This document shows, piece after piece, positions 9,060 to 18,500 of a DNA stretch of 26,466 nucleotides. Source of the DNA: Deltaproteobacteria bacterium (lineage in GTDB: Bacteria > Myxococcota_A > UBA9042 > DTJE01). The stretch is from contig JADHTP010000013.1 in NCBI GenBank assembly GCA_016784945.1, forward strand, positions 1 to 26,466, in the 5' to 3' direction. The translations under genes and the position numbers were made by a program. Position 1 is the first letter of the stretch, and every line of letters starts with the position of its first letter. The notes under the pieces are model-generated. The model saw nothing but the letters and a program-made list of their open reading frames with translations, had not been told where the DNA came from and made no database searches.

Positions 9060-10580
9060 TCAAACCTCGCGATCCAGCAGCCTGTACTGGATCGCTTCCG
9101 ACACATGCACCGATCGGATGGACCGGGATCCCTCCAGGTCCGCGATGGTCCGCGACACCTTCAGGATCCGATCCAGGGCCCGGGCGGACAGGCCCAGCCT
9201 GTCCATGGCCGCCTCCAGCAGAGACGAAGCCTCCCGGGGCACCTCGCAATGGGCCTTGACGAGCCGCGTGGTCATGCGGCCGTTGAAACGTGTCGCCACG
9301 CCGTCAAAGCGGGCGGTCTGCCTTTTCACGGCCACGCCCACCCTCTCCAGGACCACCTCCGACGGCTCGCCGGAGGATCCCCCGCCCGTCAGGTCACGAA
9401 AAGGCACGGCCGGCACCTCCACGTGGAGGTCGATACGGTCCAGCAGGGGGCCCGACACCCTGTTCCGGTAGCGGCTCACCTCGAGTGGCGAACAGGAGCA
9501 CCGGTTTCGGGGATCGCCCCAGTAGCCGCACGGGCAGGGATTCATGGCCGCAACGAGAAGAAAGTCCGCCGGAAAGGTGATGGAACCGGCCGCCCGGCTG
9601 ATGGTGATCTGACGATCCTCCATGGGCTGCCTGAGGACCTCGATGACGCCCCTGGGCCACTCGGGCAGTTCGTCCACGAAGATCAGTCCGTTGTGGGCGA
9701 GCGAGACCTCCCCGGGCCTTGGCACCGGGCCGCCTCCGGCCACGGCGGCCGCCGAACCCGTGTGATGGGGCGCCCTGAACGGTCGCTGGGTCATGAGGCC
9801 CGACCGGCGCCTGAGGAGCCCGGCCACGCTGTAAACCTTGGTGGTCTCCAGGCTCTCTTCGTAGTCCATGGGGGGCAGGATGGTGGACAGCCGTCGGGCC
9901 AGCATAGTCTTCCCACTGCCGGGCGGCCCGATCATCAGGAGATTGTGCCGTCCCGCGGCGGCGATCTCCAGGGCGCGCTTCGCATGGGCCTGTCCGCAGA
10001 CATCCTCGAGGTCACAGGCGGATGGGAGACGGTCCCCAGGGGGGGCTAGCCCCACGGATTTCAGTTCGACCTCGCCGGCGAGGTCCCCCACCAGCCCTGA
10101 AAGCGTGTCCGCCGTGCAGCACCGGACCCCCTGCACCACGGCGGCCTCGGCCCCGTTCGCAACGGGCACCACCACTTCCGGCACGCCCCGATCCCGGGCA
10201 GCGGCCACCATGGGCAGTACGCCGGGCACGGGTCGAACCAGGCCATCCAGCGACAGTTCGCCCATGAACATACGGCCTTCCAGGGCCGTCCCGGGGAACG
10301 CCCCGAGGCACGCGAGCACCCCCAGGGCGATGGGCAGGTCATACAGGGAACCGTGTTTTTTGATGTCCGCAGGGGCCAGGTTGACGGTGATCCAGCGGGA
10401 CGAGGCCCTGAACCCCAGGGTCCTCAGGGTGGACAGGACGCGGACCTTGCTTTCCTTCACCGCTGTTTCGGGCAGGCCCACGATATCGAACCGGCCCACA
10501 CCAGGCACCATGTCGACCTCCACATCCACGGGCGTCCCGTCGATGCCGTGCAACGCCGCTGAAAGGACACGTACGTTCAT
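9060..10580 (-). CDS. comM: ComM/YifB-family Mg-chelatase-like AAA+ ATPase
   Basis: This 506-residue protein has normal ComM length. The N-terminal ChlI-like domain starts with NVRVLSAALHGIDG and contains GLPETAVKESKVRV. The AAA+ core has Walker A GPPGSGKT (218-225), Walker B LIFVDE (299-304) and the sensor segment AAMNPCPCG followed by a CSCS motif, a probable metal-binding Cys pair. ComM is a hexameric helicase that promotes branch migration during natural transformation and homologous recombination. Placement just upstream of recA on the same strand fits joint work in recombination. An in-frame ATG exists at 10643, but the ATG at 10580 matches family starts and has GGAGGG upstream. Confidence 0.95.
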   Translation of the reverse strand: MNVRVLSAALHGIDGTPVDVEVDMVPGVGRFDIVGLPETAVKESKVRVLSTLRTLGFRASSRWITVNLAPADIKKHGSLYDLPIALGVLACLGAFPGTALEGRMFMGELSLDGLVRPVPGVLPMVAAARDRGVPEVVVPVANGAEAAVVQGVRCCTADTLSGLVGDLAGEVELKSVGLAPPGDRLPSACDLEDVCGQAHAKRALEIAAAGRHNLLMIGPPGSGKTMLARRLSTILPPMDYEESLETTKVYSVAGLLRRRSGLMTQRPFRAPHHTGSAAAVAGGGPVPRPGEVSLAHNGLIFVDELPEWPRGVIEVLRQPMEDRQITISRAAGSITFPADFLLVAAMNPCPCGYWGDPRNRCSCSPLEVSRYRNRVSGPLLDRIDLHVEVPAVPFRDLTGGGSSGEPSEVVLERVGVAVKRQTARFDGVATRFNGRMTTRLVKAHCEVPREASSLLEAAMDRLGLSARALDRILKVSRTIADLEGSRSIRSVHVSEAIQYRLLDREV

Positions 10581-10667
10581 GGGACCCTCCGAAAACCCTG
10601 ACAGACAACCGGTTTCAAGTCCCGTGCCAGAATTGAACACCATGATGTCAATGACTTACGATGCACC

Positions 10668-10759
10668 GTTGGACACGGACAGGGTCCCCGGGACCGGGGA
10701 TGTCCAACTTCCCGCCCAATGGAAGGGCATATCTGCTGTTTGTCCAACGATACCGTTGG
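10668..10759. promoter_or_regulatory. Cluster of operator-like boxes (TGTCCAAC / GTTGGACA) between comM and a sigma-like gene
   Basis: GTTGGACA at 10668-10675 is the exact inverted copy of TGTCCAAC at 10701-10708, and TGTCCAAC recurs at 10741-10748, exactly 40 nt after the second copy. The third copy overlaps a perfect palindrome CCAACG-ATAC-CGTTGG at 10744-10759. Another palindrome, GGTCCC-C-GGGACC, sits at 10683-10695 between the first two boxes. The repeats lie in the 243-nt divergent region between comM and the small sigma-like gene, so a dimeric regulator binding here could control either gene. The regulator is unknown. Confidence 0.5.
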
Positions 10760-10823
10760 GTTGCCACATGCTCCATCACAAAGATGCCTTCTCGGCCGTC
10801 TTTACTGATAGAGGGATTGACGA

Positions 10824-11099
10824 GTGATTTCCGTGCCGCCCGGGGACCTGGAACGCCTGGACGACTTCCAGGCCGACGTGGAGAAAAAGGTCCTGGGCCG
10901 GGAAACCAGCCGGTTCGTGCGATCCATATATCTGCTGACGCAACGCTCTCTACTGGTCCTGTCCCTGTGGTCCAAGGGCTACGACATGCGCGAAATATCA
11001 CTGCGACTTCACCTCAAGATGTTCACGGTCCGCAAGAAGAAGGAACGGGCTCTCAGCAAGCTTCGCGAATTCCTTGCACGGTCCCGCACAAGGCCCTGA
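10824..11099 (+). CDS. Small orphan sigma-70 region 4-like DNA-binding protein
   Basis: This 91-residue protein begins with GTG, preceded by AGAGGG at good spacing; an in-frame TGA at 10818 prevents a longer protein. Residues about 35-84 resemble sigma factor region 4. RSLLVLSLWSKGYDMREISLR gives the first helices, and a basic recognition helix follows (MFTVRKKKERALSKLREFL). The DNA-binding helix is unusually Lys/Arg-rich. No region 2 is present, so it cannot act as a full sigma factor by itself. It could be a partner subunit, a LuxR/sigma-4-type regulator or an anti-activator. It stands alone between the operator-like cluster and the TamB operon. The family assignment rests on pattern only. 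Confidence 0.6.
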   Translation: MISVPPGDLERLDDFQADVEKKVLGRETSRFVRSIYLLTQRSLLVLSLWSKGYDMREISLRLHLKMFTVRKKKERALSKLREFLARSRTRP

Positions 11100-11215
11100 G
11101 GGAAGTCCAGCCATCCCATGGGATCGCACACGTCCACGCCCACTTCCACTGTCGCGGTGTGCGGAAGACGGTGGATGGTGGACACCCCTACCTAGTGGTT
11201 TCGGGCCGGGTCGAC

Positions 11216-11221
11216 TAGAAT
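11216..11221 (+). promoter_or_regulatory. Candidate -10 element directly upstream of tamB
   Basis: TAGAAT ends 7 nt before the GTG at 11229, the same arrangement as ahead of the mrfB-like gene. No Shine-Dalgarno sequence is seen, so a leaderless transcript is possible. No good -35 is visible. Confidence 0.33.
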
Positions 11222-11228
11222 CTTGTGC

Positions 11229-14200
11229 GTGTCTGTCCGACGAAAGAAAGGGGCACTGATTCGTTCCGTGGTGCGGTTTCTCCTGGTAGGGGCCTACTGG
11301 GCGATCACCCGACTCACGGTGGGCGCGGTGCTCCTGGTGACCTGCCTCCATTTCGTGCTCAACTCCGGCCCCTTCCCCGGGACGCTCACGAACCTGTTGA
11401 AATCGGTGCTTCCGGGCACCATCGAGTTCTCCACCCTGCATATCAGTCCCATTCCCTGGAAGGTGGACATCCTGGACGTACACATCAGCACGCCGGAGGG
11501 CGAGGAAGTGATCACCGCCGGGAAGGTCCATGTGATCATGGAACTAGCACCTCTGGTGCGATGGGTGATGGGGGAGTCCGGGGACCTTTTGGAAGTGGCC
11601 TTCCGTTCAGCCCGTCTCGAAGACTATTCCTGTTCCATAACCTTCGACGAGGAAGGCGAACTGAAGTTTCTGCGCGCCTTCGTGTGGCCGCCTGAACCCG
11701 AACCCGATCCCGCCACACCCGGTAAAGGCTCGGGTCCCAAGGTGCGCCTCCGGTTCTCCCAGATCCTGGCGGAACGAGGCACCTTCTTCATGTCCTTCCC
11801 GGAATGGGACATGGAGATCCAGGGCATCTCCCTGGAAACGGCGCTCATGGTGAGGGAAAGCGGCGGAGGCGTCCTGATCCGGACCCCGGACCTGACCTTC
11901 ACGGGAGGCGTGGGGCATATCCGCGCCGCCCCGGGGGTGGCCGCGGTGCCAAGGGTGGTGCAGCTAAGGGCCGGCCGGGTCCGCGGGTTCTTCTTCGACA
12001 AGGACTGGTTCCGAATCGCAAAGGCAAACATCGCCCTGGGGGGCCTGGACCTCGAAACCGCTGGAATGCTGGCCTTCCCCCGGGGTGAACCGTTGCTCTA
12101 CAACGCCACCGCTGACATCAGCTTCCATGGGGATAGTCCCCCGGTGAACACGGCCTCAATCGGCACGGTGCATGGTCCTTTCCGCCTGCAGGTGAAAGGC
12201 CAGGGTGACGACATGGACCCCCGTTTCCAGGCCCGGGTCACATCGCCCGGCCTCACATTCATGGGATTGCCACTGGGGGCCGTGGACGCCGCCCTGGAAG
12301 GGGGACGCGACGCCTCCGGGGCCTATGCCTTCGTTGCTTCGTCGCTCACGGCCCAACCCGGTGGCGGAGAGGTGAGTGTCAGCCAACTGTCCCTGCATCC
12401 CTTCGGCAAAAAAAACGACGGTCATCCCGTGGGGGAAGTGAACATCGAGGGAAAAGGCATCGACCTGGCCGGCGTGCTCCAGTCCCTGGGCATCCCCTCT
12501 CCTGACCGGTCGATTCCCGTTCCCCGGCACCTGGGCGGAAAGATCCGGGCCCTGCTTTCCCTCGGTTCGGAAGAAGACCCGGACACCTCCCTCGACGTGT
12601 CGGCCCGCCTGTCGGGCACCCTGGACAGCCGCTCCCTCATGGACGGAAAGGACGTGTCCGTGAGCCTGAAGGCCGGGTTTCGCTTTGGCGACGGCGGACC
12701 GGCCATCTGGGTGCGCGACCTCTCGTTACGCTCGGGACGGGACCGCATCAAGGGCCTGGGTCGGCTGGACCTGTCCACGTTGACCTTCACGGCCAGCGGT
12801 GAAGTCGAAAAGGAACTAGGTTCCCTGATGGGAGCCTTCGGTTCCACGGGCCAGGGCGTGGCCCGCCTGAGGAACATCCGGGCCTCGGGACGGCTGGACC
12901 GGCCGGAACTGTCCGCGAAACTGTCCGGGTCCGACCTCCGGATCGGTGAATGGGCCATGGACCAGGTCAATGCAAAAATCCGGCTCCACCGGGACGACAT
13001 CACCGTTTTCGACGTGGGTCTGAAGACACCCTACGGCCTGGCCACCCTGGGATCGGCCACCCTCGGTCCCCTGACGGCGGCGCCGGCAAGAATGGACCTG
13101 CGGGTAAAGGCCCTCTCCGTCAAGAGATGGAACGTCCTGCGCTTCCCCGGACTCCGGTACATGGGCTTCAAGGGCATGGGCAAGGTGGAGGTCCAGCAGG
13201 CGGAACTGAGGCTCGGACGACCACTCGAAACCCTGTCGGGGACTGGCCAGATCGCCTTTCCTCTCCTGGGGGCCATGGGAAAACGGTTCTCCCGGGTCAG
13301 TGCGTCCCTGTCGGCAGAAAAGGGCCGGCTGGAGGTTTCCGCGCTCGACGCCCGGTTCAGGAAGGGAACAATCGGGGCCTCGGGCTTTGTGGACTTTCCT
13401 TCCCGGCAATTCGATCTGAAGGTCCAGGGCGACGCCATCCCCCTGTCCGCCGTGGCGGGTACGGGGGCCTCGGGTTCCCTGAAGGGAAACATCGACGTTA
13501 CGGCACGCGCGTGGGGAGGTCTGCACGATCCTGCCCTGTCCGGACGGGTCGAGGCCACCAACCTGGCCGTGGGCGAAGTGCACCTGGACGACCTGACACT
13601 GTCGGCCCGACGTGAGCCCGGCGGCGCCCTGCTGTTCTCGTCGGACCGCTTCCTCCCCAAGATCCTGCTCGATCCGGCCTCGGGCCTGGCCTGGGAGAAC
13701 GGTAGCTTTTCGGCCTTGAACCTGATGTTCCATTTCGACCGGCTCACGCCCCAGGACATCCACCCGGTCATTCGTCAGAGGACATTCTGGGCCCAGTTCA
13801 CCGGCAGCCTCTGGATCCACATGGGTTTTGGCCCCGGCGGGACCCTGCAGGCCAGGCTGATCTCACCACCAGACGGCCTTGTGGTGGGCTTCATGGACAA
13901 GGAACTGATGGTCACGAACCGCGAAAAGCTGGAAGTAGTGATTCACGAGACACAGGAAATGACAGTGTCGGGGCTGGCCCTGGACGACGGTTCGGGCATC
14001 CTCGAAGTCTGCGGTGTGGTCCTCGATCCCGACGGCAAGACCAAGTTGCTGGCCAGGGGTCCGGTGGGCCTGTACTGGCTGAGGCTGCTGAAGGACGTGT
14101 TTTCCGTGGCCGACGGGTACGTGCTGCTGACCGGGGGGCCGGACGGCGACCGGATCCACCCTCCCATGGGCTGTCAACGTCACATGGTGGAAGGCAGTGG

Positions 14201-15569
14201 TTCCGTGGCCCTTGGCGGGACCCTGTGGCCCGTGTTCCAGCCCGAACTCGTGGGCGACATCACCACCGGCCCCGTCAATTTCGGCATCCGGAACTTCGCC
14301 CCGGCCTTCCAGGTCCAGGAAGGGACGAAGATTGTCCTCAGCCCGTCACCCGATGGTCGCGTCCTCCTGGACATCCAACCGGAAAACAAGCTGCGCGGAA
14401 CCGTGGGAGACGGCCGGTTCGCCCTCCACGGCAAGGTCTTCGTCAAAGGATACGTACCCAACGAAGGCACACTCCATCTGTCGGGTATCGACATCCGCCA
14501 TTCATCGGCGGGGAACTACTTCATCGTGGGCAATCCGGACCTCGTGGTGCGGTTCGACAACATGACCGAGTCGGGCAGTGAACATGTGGAAATCGCGGGC
14601 AACATCCAGGTGACCGATGGCTCCTATCACCGTAACTTCGACATGCTCCAGAAGGCCTTTTCCGGTGTCACGGGCACGCGGGTGGCCGAGGAGGAAGGGC
14701 CGCCCCTGGCCACCCTGGCGCCGTGGATCACCGGTGCAAAACTGAACGTGACCGTGACCGGTTCGCCCTTTGGAGTCCGAACGCGGCTGCCCTTCGGCTC
14801 CAGCGAGCTCGAAATGGCTATCGACCTTGCGGTGCGTGGGACGGTTTCGAAGCCCGAAATATGGAACCGGATGGAGGTGCAGCCCGGCGGCAAGTTCATC
14901 TACAACGTGGTCCGCAGGGAATTCGAGGTGCTGCGTGGAACCCTGGACTTCGACGGCGACGTGGATCGGCCACAGGTGGATGTGACGGCTCGGACCCGCG
15001 TGGAATATCGAGGGGCCTCCATCGCTGAACCCCGGACCTCGTCACGGTTCTCGCCCGACATGACGTCGGACGGCTTCGACGACCAGGGCGTGATAATCCT
15101 GCTGAACATCTCGGGCCGCTACCCCGACCTCAACCTGAGCCTCTCCTCCAACACCCGCGACCTGGACCAGAACGACCTCATGTACCTGGCGCTCACCGGT
15201 CAGACATCCCTGGACGCCACCGGCGGCGAGTCCGCGGGTTTCATCGATATCGGGATCCTCACCGACGACCTGACCAACCTGGTGACCAACCTCCTGTTGT
15301 CGCCCTTCGTGGACGCGGTACGTTTCGGAGTGAACGCGTCCGGCGGCGTCAACGCCCAGGTGATGGCCCACATGGGATCCCGAATCAAGTTCGAAACGCA
15401 GATCATGCAGGAGCAGGGCGGCTCCCGGTACAGTGCCGGTTTCCAGATGAAACTGACCGACCGGTTCCACCTGGAAGGTCGCCTCAGGGCCGTGGAACAG
15501 TCCATCGATCCCTCGGAGGTGGGACGACGGTACGAAACCAAGCTCCGGTACAGGATTCCCATCGACTAG
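11229..15569 (+). CDS. tamB: Translocation and assembly module protein TamB (DUF490/AsmA-like)
   Basis: This protein of about 1,446 residues matches the large TamB family. A basic start (SVRRKKG) and a hydrophobic segment (about 11-44) anchor it in the inner membrane. Next is a very long region of repeating amphipathic beta strands, with AsmA-like repeats of the form ...LxGxGxVDLxxxxF... (for example IKGLGRLDLSTLTFTASG). The C-terminal 350 residues carry the TamB domain with FDGDVDRPQVDVTARTRVEYRG and end DRFHLEGRLRAVEQ. TamB-type proteins form a periplasmic bridge carrying lipids or assisting Omp85-dependent outer-membrane insertion. The next gene encodes an Omp85 protein, the expected partner. 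The start is uncertain: GTG 11229 is favoured over TTG 11223 because it fits a leaderless start; neither has a ribosome binding site. Confidence 0.9.
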   Translation: MSVRRKKGALIRSVVRFLLVGAYWAITRLTVGAVLLVTCLHFVLNSGPFPGTLTNLLKSVLPGTIEFSTLHISPIPWKVDILDVHISTPEGEEVITAGKVHVIMELAPLVRWVMGESGDLLEVAFRSARLEDYSCSITFDEEGELKFLRAFVWPPEPEPDPATPGKGSGPKVRLRFSQILAERGTFFMSFPEWDMEIQGISLETALMVRESGGGVLIRTPDLTFTGGVGHIRAAPGVAAVPRVVQLRAGRVRGFFFDKDWFRIAKANIALGGLDLETAGMLAFPRGEPLLYNATADISFHGDSPPVNTASIGTVHGPFRLQVKGQGDDMDPRFQARVTSPGLTFMGLPLGAVDAALEGGRDASGAYAFVASSLTAQPGGGEVSVSQLSLHPFGKKNDGHPVGEVNIEGKGIDLAGVLQSLGIPSPDRSIPVPRHLGGKIRALLSLGSEEDPDTSLDVSARLSGTLDSRSLMDGKDVSVSLKAGFRFGDGGPAIWVRDLSLRSGRDRIKGLGRLDLSTLTFTASGEVEKELGSLMGAFGSTGQGVARLRNIRASGRLDRPELSAKLSGSDLRIGEWAMDQVNAKIRLHRDDITVFDVGLKTPYGLATLGSATLGPLTAAPARMDLRVKALSVKRWNVLRFPGLRYMGFKGMGKVEVQQAELRLGRPLETLSGTGQIAFPLLGAMGKRFSRVSASLSAEKGRLEVSALDARFRKGTIGASGFVDFPSRQFDLKVQGDAIPLSAVAGTGASGSLKGNIDVTARAWGGLHDPALSGRVEATNLAVGEVHLDDLTLSARREPGGALLFSSDRFLPKILLDPASGLAWENGSFSALNLMFHFDRLTPQDIHPVIRQRTFWAQFTGSLWIHMGFGPGGTLQARLISPPDGLVVGFMDKELMVTNREKLEVVIHETQEMTVSGLALDDGSGILEVCGVVLDPDGKTKLLARGPVGLYWLRLLKDVFSVADGYVLLTGGPDGDRIHPPMGCQRHMVEGSGSVALGGTLWPVFQPELVGDITTGPVNFGIRNFAPAFQVQEGTKIVLSPSPDGRVLLDIQPENKLRGTVGDGRFALHGKVFVKGYVPNEGTLHLSGIDIRHSSAGNYFIVGNPDLVVRFDNMTESGSEHVEIAGNIQVTDGSYHRNFDMLQKAFSGVTGTRVAEEEGPPLATLAPWITGAKLNVTVTGSPFGVRTRLPFGSSELEMAIDLAVRGTVSKPEIWNRMEVQPGGKFIYNVVRREFEVLRGTLDFDGDVDRPQVDVTARTRVEYRGASIAEPRTSSRFSPDMTSDGFDDQGVIILLNISGRYPDLNLSLSSNTRDLDQNDLMYLALTGQTSLDATGGESAGFIDIGILTDDLTNLVTNLLLSPFVDAVRFGVNASGGVNAQVMAHMGSRIKFETQIMQEQGGSRYSAGFQMKLTDRFHLEGRLRAVEQSIDPSEVGRRYETKLRYRIPID

Positions 15570-15590
15570 GGCGGTAGCGTGGAGTCCCGG

Positions 15591-18500
15591 GTGAACGTCA
15601 GTCCTGTCATCAGAACCCTTCTGGTGGTGTGTGTTCTGGCGGGTCCGACCATCGTTCCCCGTCAGGCCCTTTCTCTGATCCCGGAAAAACACTGCGTCGC
15701 CGGGCCCATTCTCTCTTCACGGCTGGACGGATGCGACGTTCCCAGGTGCCAGACCCCCGGATTCCCGGAGATCCTGCTAGACCTGGCCGACCTGGCGGCG
15801 GGCCGCGTGCTGGATCCGGCGGGCCTGGAAGCGGCCCGGCAGCGTCTCGTCAATCTTGGTTTCTTCCGGACCGTGGACGTGATCTGCTCCGGCAACGAAA
15901 GTGGGCTGGACGTGGTGGTCCGGGTGCAGCCCCGGACCCAGCTCACCGAGATCCGAATCAAGGGCCACAAACACTTCTACCTGTCGGCCCTGGTGGATCG
16001 GCTGGCCATCCGGCACGGAGATTACCTGGACCGTGGCCAGCCCCGGACGCAGGAGGTGCTCAGGCAGGTTCGCGAAGTGATCGGGGGGGCCTACGAAGAA
16101 GAGGGGTTCCACGGGACCCGGGTGACAACCACTTTGCTGGGCGCCGGCAAGGGCCTCGTCGAACTGGAAATCCAGGTCGAGGAAGGGAAGAGGCTGAAGA
16201 TCGCGTCCATCGACGCCACCCTGAGTCCCGCGTCGGGCCTGGAAACGGACAGCGAGTCAGACCCGGAGTGGTCCTGCCCCGTGATCCGGACCCGCGACCT
16301 GAGGAACTGGGCGGGCGTGGCCGTTGGCAATCCCTTCAACAAGCGGACCGTCACCTCGTCGATGCAGAACCTGAAGAGGGCGCTCAGAACCATCGGCTTC
16401 TCGGCCGTCAAGGTCAGCGCCCGGTTCGACGAAGAAGAGCGCCTGCTGTCCATCCGGGCCAGTTATGGAGCCTGCCATCTTCTGCGCTTCTTCGTCCGGG
16501 ACGCGAAGAGACCGGGCCGAACCGGGTACCGCCCCCTGGTGGAACTGGAGTTGCTGGAAAGGCTCCCGTTCGGTGACTCAGGTGTGTTCGATCTCACGGA
16601 AGCGACCTTCGGAATGGATGAGGTCAGGCGCTTCTTCCTGAACCGCGGCTTCCTCCTGGCGGACGTGGCAGTGGACTACCGGGATCGAAAGCAGATGACC
16701 CACCCCGGCACCGACGGCCACGGGATCGTCCCCGGTCCCTCGGTGGCCGGTGTCATCACGTACTTCGTCACCACCAACGGACACCGGGAGATCCGGGCCA
16801 TCCGGCTCATGGGAAACAAGCACCTTCCCGACACACTGATCCTGGATGCCATGAAGACGAAACCCTACGATTTCTTCGGTGACGCGGGGGCCCTGCTTCC
16901 CGAACAGGTGCTGTACGACCTCGAACGCATACGCCAGTTGTATCGCCAGAACGGTTTCAGGCGCATGAAGTTCCAGTGGACCTCCGACGAACCCACGCGG
17001 CAACTGGCAATCAGCGAGGAAGGTCCGGATCGCGTTTTCCTGTTCCAGGACGGGGAGAGCGCCTTCCAGGTGCGATCACCCCGGGGCACGGAAGGCATCT
17101 ACCTGGAAATCGGTGTGGAGGAGGGTTCGAGGGACGTGCTCGGCGAGGTGCAGACCAGGGGCATGGGGGCCCTGTCCGAGCAGGAAGTAAGGAAGGTGCT
17201 GGCCCTTGAACCCGGAGGCCCGTTTTCCAAGTCGAACGTTACCGATGCCGTGGGCCGTCTGTCCCGCCGGTACTCCGACGAAGGGTACCTGGGAGCCAAG
17301 GTGTCGGTGTCGTGCCACGGACACGACCCCGAGGTGCCCCGTGAGGCATGCACCCTGGACGGCCTCGGATCCAGCCGGATCGACCTCGAACTGGACATCG
17401 ACGAAGGGATCCAGACCCGCGTCCGGGCCGTCTTCGTGGAGGGAAACGAACGCACGTTGGACACGGTCATCCTGAAGGACTTCCCGGCCCAGGGGGACCC
17501 CTATCGAATCGGTGACGTTGCCGACGCCGTCAAGGAATTGAAGAACCTGGGCATTTTCACGTCGGTCCAGGTCAAGGCCGTGGGCGCGCGCGAGACCCCC
17601 CCGCGGCCCGAAGTGGTCCTGGTGGTCCACTGCAGCGAGGACCGGACCCGGTTCGTGGACATTGCCGCTGGTTTCGAGGATCTCAACCGCTCCGGCGAAT
17701 TTCCCTCGGTGGCCACCTCCGTCATCTCCACGTCCCTGGCCATCGAGGATCGCTCGTCCACGGGTTACGGCCGCAACGTGGCCCTGAAGATCCCCGATAT
17801 CCTGCTGACGGCCGAGGTCCGCTACACGGACCTGAATTTCCTGGGAAGGGGGAAGCGCCTCTACCTGCCCCTGAAATACGGGCTCTCCTCCACGGCCTGG
17901 GACCGATACGCATCCTTTGCACCGAGCTATGTCGACCCCCGCTTCTTCGCCCGCAGCCTCACGTTCCGCTTCACCCCCTTCGCTGTCTATGACCGGGCCA
18001 CCACCCGGCTGGACCTGTTCCTGGTGGGGGCGGAGTTCGCCGTTTCCAAGGAGTTGTTCCCGCACCTGTACGGGTCCCTCACCTACGAAATCGCCGGGGT
18101 CACCAGTCGCGATCCGGGAATTACTTCCGAATACTCGGTCTTCAGGCTGGAAAACAAGCTGCGACCCACCCTGACCTACGATCGGCTGGACCATCCCATC
18201 GATCCCAAGAGGGGTGGTCTCCTCCAGGCATCACTGTCCTACATCAACGCTTACACGTCTGAAAACTTCAACAATTACCTGAAGTTCGTGGTTTCCACCA
18301 AGTTCTTCTGGACCGTCCGCGACTTCCTGACCTTCGGGTTCATGGCCCGGTTCGGGACCAGCCGGTCCTTTGGCGGTTCAGTCCGACTCCCGGACGAGGA
18401 ACGGTTCACCCTGGGCGGCAATCGTGGGGTACGCGGCTTCGCCAACGACGGCGTGGCTCAATACAATGCCGACGGCAGCCTGAAGCTGGAAAGGACCGCG

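Noticed and set aside
9868..10827. 319-residue plus-strand frame across comM
   Set aside because: Antisense to the conserved ComM N-terminus and Walker A region.
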